Source of the DNA: an uncultured Tenacibaculum sp.
GTDB taxonomy: Bacteria; Bacteroidota; Bacteroidia; Flavobacteriales; Flavobacteriaceae
Assembly: GCA_947496185.1 (NCBI GenBank)
Contig: CANMCD010000004.1
Location: 234,175-298,174, forward strand
Direction: 5' to 3'
Length of the DNA stretch: 64,000 bases
Shown here: one piece after another, positions 54,813 through 63,400 of the stretch
How the letters are laid out: every line of letters starts with the position of its first letter
Numbering within the stretch: position 1 is the first letter of the stretch
Program-made: the position numbers and the translations under genes
Notes under the pieces: model-generated
What the model saw: only the letters and a program-made list of their open reading frames with translations
The model's database searches: none
What the model was told of the DNA's origin: nothing

Positions 54813-55295
54813 GTTCGCCACAACATCTGTCGCAGTTGAAATTATGTCTGGTAACCCTGCCGCCCCGTCTACACTCCCCCAACTTGTGCTAGCATTTGGT
54901 GCTGCTGAAATTGCCCCTGAAATTAACGGGTTACTCACTTCTCCATATTCACAAGATACATTCACCTTTACTTCATTAACACAAGAAACTTCTCCCGAAG
55001 CATTCTCTACCTGCACATACAACGTATATTCTCTCACTTGCGTTAACACTAAAGCTGTCCCGACAGATAATTCTCCTGTAGTAGCGTCTATATTAAATAT
55101 CCCTATAAAATCAGTCGGTCCAATTATCTGCCAATTAGTTAATGAGGTTCCAGATCCAACATTTGCATCTACAACACCATTACCAGGATCAGAGACCCCT
55201 GCAAGTATATCTCCATTGGAGATATTACCCAATCGTACCGAAAAAACTTGATTATCTTCAATTACTGGTATAGGATTTTGGTCAATATTCACCAC
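54783..55295 (-). CDS. Adhesin 1, cadherin-like domain fragment
   Basis: About 170 aa including VNIDQNPIPVIEDNQVFSV and TTGELSVGTALVLTQVREYT, a cadherin-type beta-sandwich with an Asp-Ala-Thr-Thr-Gly-Glu turn. It ends with a domain that breaks off at TATDVVA, just where the Calx-beta sequence begins. It would join the preceding fragment if one A were restored near 55340. Confidence 0.7.
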   Translation of the reverse strand: MVNIDQNPIPVIEDNQVFSVRLGNISNGDILAGVSDPGNGVVDANVGSGTSLTNWQIIGPTDFIGIFNIDATTGELSVGTALVLTQVREYTLYVQVENASGEVSCVNEVKVNVSCEYGEVSNPLISGAISAAPNASTSWGSVDGAAGLPDIISTATDVVANRLSMMLVLM

Positions 55296-55336
55296 CCCTC
55301 CATCACCTCCATGCTCATTACTTGTAGATGGAGCTC

Positions 55337-55738
55337 CTATTCTTTTCTTCCTCCCAAAAGATTTAAGTTTATAGATTCAGGAATATCTGCTCCTACTTTA
55401 AAAAAGGTACCTCCCTCTCCTCCTCCTCCAGAAGAGTGAGACAAATTAGCATTACCTCCAGCACCTCCTCCTGCTGAGCCATCTCCTCTGGTACTAACAG
55501 CTCCTGCACCCCCTACAGAAATAAAATCTCCACCATTTCCAATTATTTCATTTGCAAAAACAAAAATGATTCCGCCTCCATTTCCTCCAAAAGCTACTCC
55601 TTGATTATTACTGTCTCCTGCTCCACCACCGCCTCCCATAATGGGAGTTCTAACTTCTGTAGGATCTTTTCCACCATAAGGATTCCCACACCCTCCCGAA
55701 GTATTACCTCCTACTCCTCCAGACATAAGGATTCCCAC
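55337..55738 (-). CDS. Adhesin 1, Gly-rich fragment
   Basis: About 125 aa of Gly/Asn/Ser-rich sequence (MGGGGGAGDSNNQGVAFGGN) ending at a stop caused by the A-run lesion. The Gly-rich repeats continue directly from the end of the N-terminal fragment once one copy of the 49-bp repeat is removed. Confidence 0.7.
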   Translation of the reverse strand: MGILMSGGVGGNTSGGCGNPYGGKDPTEVRTPIMGGGGGAGDSNNQGVAFGGNGGGIIFVFANEIIGNGGDFISVGGAGAVSTRGDGSAGGGAGGNANLSHSSGGGGEGGTFFKVGADIPESINLNLLGGRKE

Positions 55739-55773
55739 ACCCTCCCGAAGTATTACCTCCTACTCCTCCAGAC
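55676..55773. repeat. 49-bp perfect tandem duplication
   Basis: Units 55676-55724 and 55725-55773 are identical, starting ATAAGGATTCCCACACCC. The length 49 is not a multiple of three, so it shifts the adhesin frame by +1. One copy would give an intact Gly-rich segment. Confidence 0.95.
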
Positions 55774-57008
55774 TCTGGAACATTACTCCCACTAGATTCT
55801 CCCCCTCTTCCTCCAACACCAAAATTACTTCCACCACCACCAGCAGCATTAATCCAGTTTCCTGCCCCTCCTCCGTTGGCTTGCTTTCCTTTTTTTCTAT
55901 CTCCTACAGTAAATTTTGCTATTCCTTCTCCTTTTTGAGCTCCTAAAGTAGCTCCTACAAATCCAGCTACAATTCCATCTGAATCATTAATTCGTCCTCC
56001 TCTAAAACCTAACCTTGATGCATCAATATCTCTGTTCAATTGTAATACATCTGCTTTCAATGCTATAACACCTCCCTTACTCCCATCAAAAGGCCTTCCT
56101 GTTACTCTACTCGTTACCGTAGTTAACGCATTTGAAGAATAATCAGGTACTCTTATAACCTGAACCGTACCATTAACATCGTAAACGTTAGAGACACTAG
56201 TAAAAACAATATTATTCGAAAAAACACTATCTACCGTAGTTAGTTCAAATGTTCCGACCCCGTTTGTATCCAATACATCTCCATAGTTCTCCGTATCAGA
56301 AGTATCAATTATCGCCCCTTGCATTTGAATAATCATGACAAGATCTCCAACTGCAAAAGCCGATACATCATCTACGGTAAAAATGGTTCCTGATATATTC
56401 GTTGCCGCAGCATAATCGTTAATAACACCATTAATATCCTGTAAATTATGAGTATAGTTTACATACCCTAGAGGATACATTTCTTCTCCTATTTCTAAAT
56501 CCCAATCTCCATCTATTCCTGTAATATTTGTAGATGCCGCTAAAAAAACTCCTAAAGCTTTTTCTATATAAGAAACAGCATTTCTCCCTTTTTGCCCTTT
56601 AGCAAAATTGCATCCATATATACTTATACTTTTTAAATTTGAATCATTAATATCCAACTCCTTAAACCATTGTACAATTTCTTTTTCATCCAACCATTCC
56701 TCATTTATATACAACAAACCTGGTTTTCCATGAGTAAATAACTTAACCTCCTCAGGAGCTTCTCCAAATAAATTCTCTTCCTGATAAAACACATGGCTTT
56801 CACCTACCAATTGAGATGATAATTGACTCTTGTTTTCTACACCACTATCAATATAGGAAATAGAAGAAGTCTTAATTTTTGATCGATTACTGATATCTTC
56901 TTTGTACGATTTTGCATGTAAAAACGATTGAAAAAACACAATTAAAAAAACACATAGCAATAGAACTTTAAATTCTCTTCTCAATTTTAACAGAAAGCCC
57001 CCAAACAT
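55704..57008 (-). CDS. Adhesin 1, N-terminal fragment (DUF4347-like domain)
   Basis: 434 aa. A Sec-type hydrophobic signal (about 13-32) after a basic N-terminus is followed by a DUF4347-like domain (about 85-175): KLFTHGKPGLLYINEEWLDE, SIYGCNFAKGQKGRNAVSYI and GDWDLEIGE. A beta-rich region follows (about 190-340), then Gly-rich sequence. The frame ends four codons into the second 49-bp copy. DUF4347 domains typically occur at the start of giant surface proteins. Confidence 0.8.
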   Translation of the reverse strand: MFGGFLLKLRREFKVLLLCVFLIVFFQSFLHAKSYKEDISNRSKIKTSSISYIDSGVENKSQLSSQLVGESHVFYQEENLFGEAPEEVKLFTHGKPGLLYINEEWLDEKEIVQWFKELDINDSNLKSISIYGCNFAKGQKGRNAVSYIEKALGVFLAASTNITGIDGDWDLEIGEEMYPLGYVNYTHNLQDINGVINDYAAATNISGTIFTVDDVSAFAVGDLVMIIQMQGAIIDTSDTENYGDVLDTNGVGTFELTTVDSVFSNNIVFTSVSNVYDVNGTVQVIRVPDYSSNALTTVTSRVTGRPFDGSKGGVIALKADVLQLNRDIDASRLGFRGGRINDSDGIVAGFVGATLGAQKGEGIAKFTVGDRKKGKQANGGGAGNWINAAGGGGSNFGVGGRGGESSGSNVPESGGVGGNTSGGCGNPYVWRSRR

Positions 57009-57592
57009 AACTTTAGATTTTCACTTACCCCTTTTTAATTCAAATGAATAAAACCTCCATTTAATTAATTCCAACGCTAATAATGGTTCTTAATAATGGA
57101 TTCACTCTACCCTATACCAGCGAAAATGTTAACAGGTTATAACAAGGCTGATATTAAAATTCTACCAAAAAAGAATCTGGAAAGTGTATTTAGTAGTTGG
57201 GAACAAAGGCGAAAAAATCCACTTAAATTATTTATTAAAATATTTTAAGAAGTACGAAATGGAGTTTATTTTAAAGTTTGAAGAACTATTCTAATAGCCA
57301 AGACAATAAACCAATATTTAATAAATATGGCTTAACCTTTAACTTACCCCTTAACAACAAATGTAATAATTTAACATTTATTAACAAAATACACCTAACA
57401 AAAATAATTTTACTAGTGTTTTTTTTAAAATACCACAACCCTTATGATAAAAAGTTAAAAAATAACTATTTATTTTGTTTATCCTTAGTTAGGAACTAAA
57501 AAATTTCCCCTAAATTTTCTATAGTAAAATTTAGAGGAAATGGATAAACTATATATAATTATAACAAAAACTATATCTTTTATAAAATAATT
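57009..57592. other. Intergenic region between adhesin modules, 584 bp
   Basis: Holds the module 2 terminator (57498-57541) and presumably the module 1 promoter. No exact TAnnTTTG box on the minus strand was found. No gene seen. Confidence 0.5.
57498..57541 (-). terminator. Terminator of adhesin module 2
   Basis: A 16-bp stem with one mismatch (57503-57518 with 57526-57541), 7-nt loop, and a T-run on the minus strand. Confidence 0.8.
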
Positions 57593-59503
57593 TTATTTTT
57601 TCACGATAATAAAATAGGATCTTCTGTTTTGTTGATGTTGTTCTTCTGTACATTTCTTTTTATAACAATCGTTTAAAGGTTTAGATTCACCATAACCAAT
57701 AGCACTCTCTATCCTATGCTTCTCAATACCTCTTGATAAAATATAGTCCCTTGTTGCTTTTGCCCTTCTATCTGAAAGTCTTTTATTAAAATTGTACGTT
57801 CCACGACTATCTGTATGAGATTCTATTTTTATTATCATATCAGGATAATTCTTCATTACACTAACAACAGTTTCCAATTCATTAGCTGCATCGTCTCTTA
57901 CCTTATGTGATCCATAATCAAAATAAATTGGATTAATTACAATCTTCCCTTCAAAAATTAATGGATCAATCGTCAAATTACTTTCAAGTTTCTTTTGATT
58001 GATCCCTTTCGTTATCAAGTTTTTTTTAGCTGACTTATAATCATTTTTAAAAGTGGTCAGCACAAACTTTTTGTCACAATTTACTTGTGTAAAACTATAG
58101 CTTCCATCTTCTTTTGTTTTCTGTTTCAACACAGGCTCTCCCTCTTCATCTAGCAGCGCTATCAACACACCATTTAGAGGTTTTCCTGTTTTAGAATCAG
58201 ATACTATTCCGCTTATATCTCCATTACATTTATAAATCTTAAAACTATAAACATCATCATCTCCTTTACCTCCTTTTCGATTTGAAGAAAAATACCCTGC
58301 AGTTCCTTCTTTATTCATAACCAATCCAAAATCATCCATCGGCCCATTAATAGGTTCTCCTAAATTTATAGGGATGGTATACCCTTCCTCTTCTATCTTT
58401 GATTCAAAAACATCTAAAGCGCCTAAACCTATATGTCCATCAGAAGCAAAAAATAATTTGTCTTTCCTTACAAAAGGAAACATCTCTCGACCTTCTGTAT
58501 TAATAGTATCCCCAAGATTTTCTGGCTCTCCAAAACTACCATCTTCCAAAATTCTAACTTTATACAAATCCGTTTCACCATAACCTCCAGGCCTATCAGA
58601 CACAAAGAATAAAGTTCTCTCATCTTCACTTAAAGCAGGGTGTCCTACTGAGTATGCTTTATTATTAAAAGGTAATTCCTCTATAAGCCCCCAACCATTT
58701 TGAATTTTCTTTGCTTTTAATAGTTTTAAATGAGCTCTTCCCTTTTTATCTACAATATTCTTTCCTTTTCTACGATAATTAGCTCTCGTAAAATACATCG
58801 TTTCTCCATCTTTTGTAAGAATAATATTCGAATCGTGATATTTACTATTTATAGACGGCACTTGACTTACCTCGCTTAAATCAATTACCTCTTGATCTCC
58901 AAATGTTGCTTGTTTTGCTTTATATATGTTCAGATAAGGTTGATTATTCCACCCATATAGTTCGCTATTATTTCCACTAGGACGTGAAGACCAAAAATAA
59001 AAATCTTCATCATAAAGAAAACCACCAAAGTCAGAGTATTCTGTATTTATGGACACATTATGAATATGCACATAGGTCTTGGGTTTATTCGTATATGTTA
59101 TAAAATAGCCTTTATTAGACACTAATTGCTGAGCTCTACTATCATCCCCGTTTAACTCTTTTAGTTTTAAAAGCCACCCATCAGAATCTTTGACCTTTCC
59201 ATTACTCTTTAACACCTGAGAATATCTAAATATGTGTTTTGGAGAAACTGATTCTTTATACAACGCTGTTAACTCTTTATAAGCTTCCTCTGATTTTTCA
59301 TAAGAAAAAGTATAATAATAGGAGTCTGCCAACCTGCTTAGCACCAAATACGATTTATCACCTTTATCATATAATCGTTGATATAACTCAGCAGATTTCT
59401 TATAAGAATAATCATTAAAATACTTCTCCGCAGCATATTTCCGCTGCCCATGTATCAATAGAGTGGACAACAATAATAAAATTAATATTATTCGCTTCAT
59501 CAT
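57593..59503 (-). CDS. PD40/OmpA-family protein of T9SS adhesin module 2
   Basis: 636-aa paralogue of the module 1 protein, same layout: Sec signal (LLIHGQ), TPR-like helices, PD40 propeller (YSVGHPALSEDERTLFFVSD), regulatory-like beta domain and C-terminal OmpA domain (KIESHTDSRGTYNFNKRLSD). Sequence differences are spread evenly, so this is an old duplication, not a recent copy. It starts 13 bp after the PorP/SprF gene. Confidence 0.92.
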   Translation of the reverse strand: MMKRIILILLLLSTLLIHGQRKYAAEKYFNDYSYKKSAELYQRLYDKGDKSYLVLSRLADSYYYTFSYEKSEEAYKELTALYKESVSPKHIFRYSQVLKSNGKVKDSDGWLLKLKELNGDDSRAQQLVSNKGYFITYTNKPKTYVHIHNVSINTEYSDFGGFLYDEDFYFWSSRPSGNNSELYGWNNQPYLNIYKAKQATFGDQEVIDLSEVSQVPSINSKYHDSNIILTKDGETMYFTRANYRRKGKNIVDKKGRAHLKLLKAKKIQNGWGLIEELPFNNKAYSVGHPALSEDERTLFFVSDRPGGYGETDLYKVRILEDGSFGEPENLGDTINTEGREMFPFVRKDKLFFASDGHIGLGALDVFESKIEEEGYTIPINLGEPINGPMDDFGLVMNKEGTAGYFSSNRKGGKGDDDVYSFKIYKCNGDISGIVSDSKTGKPLNGVLIALLDEEGEPVLKQKTKEDGSYSFTQVNCDKKFVLTTFKNDYKSAKKNLITKGINQKKLESNLTIDPLIFEGKIVINPIYFDYGSHKVRDDAANELETVVSVMKNYPDMIIKIESHTDSRGTYNFNKRLSDRRAKATRDYILSRGIEKHRIESAIGYGESKPLNDCYKKKCTEEQHQQNRRSYFIIVKK

Positions 59504-59516
59504 TTCATTTTGTCAA

Positions 59517-60446
59517 TTAAAAGAATCTTGGAGACTTCATAGACAGTCCTTCTGATAATTCAAAACGCAACATTACTTCGTGCGTCCCTGAAGTATAATT
59601 TGTATAGTTTGAGGTTGTTAAATCATAAGCATACCCTATTTGAAAAAATCTGTTTACCTGAAAACCTACTAAAGCACTTATTGAGTCATCCCATCTCCAT
59701 CCTATTCCTGCTCTAAATCTTCCATTAAATAAGAAATTAGCAGAAATATCAATTGACAAGGGTGCACCATGTACTGCTTTGGTCAAAAGTGCTGGTTTAA
59801 ACATGATACTTTCATTTAAATCAAACACATAACCTGCTATAAAAAAATAATGCATACGTTCTGTTGCGACACTTCCTCCTGCAAGTACATCATCGTAATG
59901 ATCTGATCTTATAATATTAGGAACTGCTAACCCTACATACCAATTAGATTTATAATAATAGATTCCAGCTCCTATCGTGGGTAAAAATTTATTAATTGGT
60001 TCAGATAACTGCTTATCTCCTTTATCTCGATATATACCTCTTTCCCAATTTACATTGAAAAGCCGTCCTCCTAACTTAAGTCCAAACGCCAAATTACCTT
60101 CATAACTTGATCTTACTGTATAAGATGCATTTGCATCGATATACGTTTCTCTAGCTGGACCAATAGCATCATGAACAAGGTTGACACCCAACCCTACCCC
60201 ACTATAGCCTAGTGGTGTATCAAAACTTAAATTTTGCGTTTTAGGAGCACCATCTACACCTACCCACTGTGTACGAGATAATAAATTAAGCACACTATGT
60301 CCCTTTGAACCTGCATATGCTGGATTTACACTCATTGTATTAAACATGTACTGTGTATAATGAGGGTCTTGTTGACCAAAAATCACATTGGTTAACGATA
60401 CTGAAACCAATAAAATTATAATTTGTAATATCCTATTCATTTTCAT
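59517..60446 (-). CDS. PorP/SprF family T9SS membrane protein, module 2
   Basis: 309-aa paralogue of the module 1 barrel. Signature DPHYTQYMFNTMSVNPAYAGS near residue 27 and MHYFFIAGYVFDLNESIMF are kept. It is immediately downstream of adhesin 2 (26-bp gap). Partner specificity with adhesin 2 is inferred from synteny. Confidence 0.93.
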   Translation of the reverse strand: MKMNRILQIIILLVSVSLTNVIFGQQDPHYTQYMFNTMSVNPAYAGSKGHSVLNLLSRTQWVGVDGAPKTQNLSFDTPLGYSGVGLGVNLVHDAIGPARETYIDANASYTVRSSYEGNLAFGLKLGGRLFNVNWERGIYRDKGDKQLSEPINKFLPTIGAGIYYYKSNWYVGLAVPNIIRSDHYDDVLAGGSVATERMHYFFIAGYVFDLNESIMFKPALLTKAVHGAPLSIDISANFLFNGRFRAGIGWRWDDSISALVGFQVNRFFQIGYAYDLTTSNYTNYTSGTHEVMLRFELSEGLSMKSPRFF

Positions 60447-60472
60447 TTATAAGAAGTTTATTTGTTGTTTTT

Positions 60473-63400
60473 TTATCTATTTATATATACCCATCCTTTT
60501 CTTGGTATTTTCTCATTTCCAATTTCTAACAAGTAGAAATACGTTCCTGAAGGTAATTTATCGTCTTTTAATATAGTTCTTGATCTAGCTGAAGACTCTC
60601 CGTTCCAGCTATTATCATACCCCTCTTTACTATATATTAGGTTACCCCAACGATTATAGATTTGCAATCTATTATCCTTATATGCAGGATCTTCTATACA
60701 TGTAATTATAAACGTTTCGTTATCACCATCTCCATTAGGAGAAAATTCGTTATAAATTGTTAAACACGGTACAATATCTGCATCTTGATAGTCAGGAATA
60801 TCATCGTTATCTATATCTGGTAAGTCTGTACCATTAACTAACGTATTATTTGTATCAATTTGTCCATCTTGATTTGAATCTTCTCCTCCTCCTTCTGTCA
60901 CATCACTCAATCCATCATCATCTGAGTCTAAATCTTGATAATCTGGTGTTCCATCACCATCGGTGTCTGGTATTGAAGCCGCATCTCCTCCACTATCTGG
61001 ATCAACTATATCTACCATTCCATCTCCATCAGCATCTGCTAAATCATCTAGCATGCCGTCATTATCATCATCTAAATCTCCATCAGTTCCTCCTTCAACT
61101 AAATCAGAAATACCATCTCCATCACTATCAACATCTTGATAATCTGGCGCTCCATCGGCATCAGTATCTGGTACTGAAGCTGGAATACCTCCTTTGTTTG
61201 GGTCTAAACTATCTACAACTCCGTCTCCATCGACATCAACATGATAGTCTATAACACCATTATTATCAAAATCTAAAGTAATATCCACACCTCCTTCTAC
61301 TAAATCAGAAATACCGTCATTATCACTATCTACTTCTTGGAAATCTGGAAAAGCATCACCATCGGTATTAACAGGCACTACTGTTCCTCCTGCTGTAGTA
61401 TCATTATCATCTGCATCTGCTACATCTACAATACCATCCAGATCAATATCAATTACACTGTCTAACCTTCCATCACCGTCAGCATCTAATGACATGTCTT
61501 GACCACTTTCTATTAAATCTAAAATACCATCTCCATCACTATCTAAATCTAAATGATCAAAAATACCATCGCCATCAGTATCCCTACTTGCATTACCGTC
61601 TTGTTCTACTACATCCAATATTCCATCATTATCATCGTCCTGATCAGAAGAGTCTTCAATTCCATCTCCATCAGTATCAATAGTAATAGCATCTCCAAAA
61701 TTATTTGGAAGCCCGTCTACAACATCTGCAATACCATCACCGTCTACATCTGTTAAATCATCTATGATACCATTACCATCAACATCCAAACTACTTGGTA
61801 AATTAGGATTATTTGGCTCTAATACATCTGGTATACCATCCGTGTCTGTATCTGGTAGATTTGTTCCACTTGTAAGATTCGTACTGTCTGTTTGACCATC
61901 ATTATTTGTATCAGAACCTCCCGCTTCAACAACATCATTCAAACCATCACTATCACTATCTAAATCCCTATAATCATCTACCCCGTCACTATCAGTATCT
62001 GGCGTACTTGGCACGGATCCTCCTGTATCTATATCAACATTATCTGCAATACCATCTCCATCACTATCTATCAAGTTATCTAATACTCCATCAGAATTAG
62101 TGTCTAAAGATGCTGAACTACCGCCTTCTACTAAATCAGACAGCCCATCATTATCACTATCCACTTCTTGGAAATCTGGTATACCGTCTACATCAGTATC
62201 AATAGGAACTAAAGTGATTCCTGTTGTATTATCCGTTGCATCTGAATCTACTGTATCCATTATACCATCGTTATCATTGTCTGTTAAGCTATCTAGCCTT
62301 CCATCTCTTGTAACATCAAGAACTGATAAATGACCACTTTCTTCTAAGTCCGAAATACCATCACTATCACTATCTAAGTCTAAGTGATCAAATACACCAT
62401 CACCATCAGTGTCTCTATTGGGATCACCATTTTGCTCTACCGTATCTAAAATACCATCGTTATCATCATCCAAATCCACAGAATCATCTACTCCATCTCC
62501 ATCGGTATCTGTTTCTGGCGAACTATCACTACTAATCGTTCCTGTACCTACTAAATCCGTCGTAGTAATCGTCTCTGGAATTGGTGAACCAATCGTTACA
62601 TTACCTAACGTAACACTATAGGTCTCATCCGTCGGCTCATATATTGTATCATCGATCGTTATTATCGGAATCACAACTGTAGTACTTCCGGCCGGAATCG
62701 TATAACTCACCCCTGACTGAACTGTATAATCACTGCCTCCGATGGCCGTAACATCACCTGTGGTTATATCAAAGGTTACATCGTATTGGGCGGTGCCACT
62801 TAAAGTCGCTGTAAAGTTCGCTGTAGCTCCTTCTGCTACGGTAATATCATCGATGCTGATCGTAGGCGCGGTATCTCCATTATCAGTGATTGTTCCTATA
62901 CCTACTAAATCTGTCGTAGTAATCGTCTCTGGCGTTGGTGAACCAATCGTTACATTACTTAGCATAACACTATAGGTCTCATCCGTCGGTTCGTAATCAC
63001 TATCATCAATCGTAATAATTGAAATGGTAACTGTAGTGCTTCCGGCTGGAATCGTATAACTCACTCCTGACTGAACTGTATAATCACTGCCTCCGATGGC
63101 CGTAACATCACCTGTGGTTACATCAAAGGTGACATCGTATTGGACGGTGCCACTTAAGGTAGCCGTAAAGTTCGCTGTAGTTCCTTCCGCTACGGTAATA
63201 TCATCGATACTAATCGTAGGTGCGGTATCTCCACTATCGGTGATCGTTCCTGTACCTACTAAATCTGTCGTGGTAATCGTCTCTGGCGTTGGTGAACCTA
63301 TTAATACATTACTTAAAGTAACACTATAGGTCTCATCCGTCGGCTCATAATCACTATCATCAATCGTTATAATCGGAATCACAACCGTAGTACTTCCTGC

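Larger units (their letters stand above)
50894..57008 (-). pseudogene. Giant Calx-beta/TSP3 surface adhesin with T9SS type B sorting domain, frame broken in four places
   Basis: Five overlapping minus-strand frames read as one protein of about 2000 residues: DUF4347-like N-terminus, Gly-rich region, cadherin-like domain, Calx-beta repeats, TSP3 repeats and CHU_C sorting domain. The breaks are: (1) 49-bp tandem duplication 55676-55773, +1; (2) about 55340, one A missing from an A-run; (3) about 54812, where a non-Calx domain joins mid-Calx-beta with one base (mod 3) missing; (4) about 52980, consistent with a 16-nt deletion. Removing or restoring each gives a continuous frame by coordinate arithmetic. 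Whether this is true decay, a switchable state or repeat misassembly is not decidable here. Neighbouring genes are intact, which argues against generally poor sequence. Confidence 0.8.

Noticed and set aside
60850-63329. Many plus-strand open frames opposite adhesin 2, rich in His/Leu/Tyr or Val/Ser
   Set aside because: They are the antisense reading of TSP3 (GAT/GAC-rich) and Calx-beta repeat codons; low complexity, no start signals, repeated with the same spacing as the real gene.
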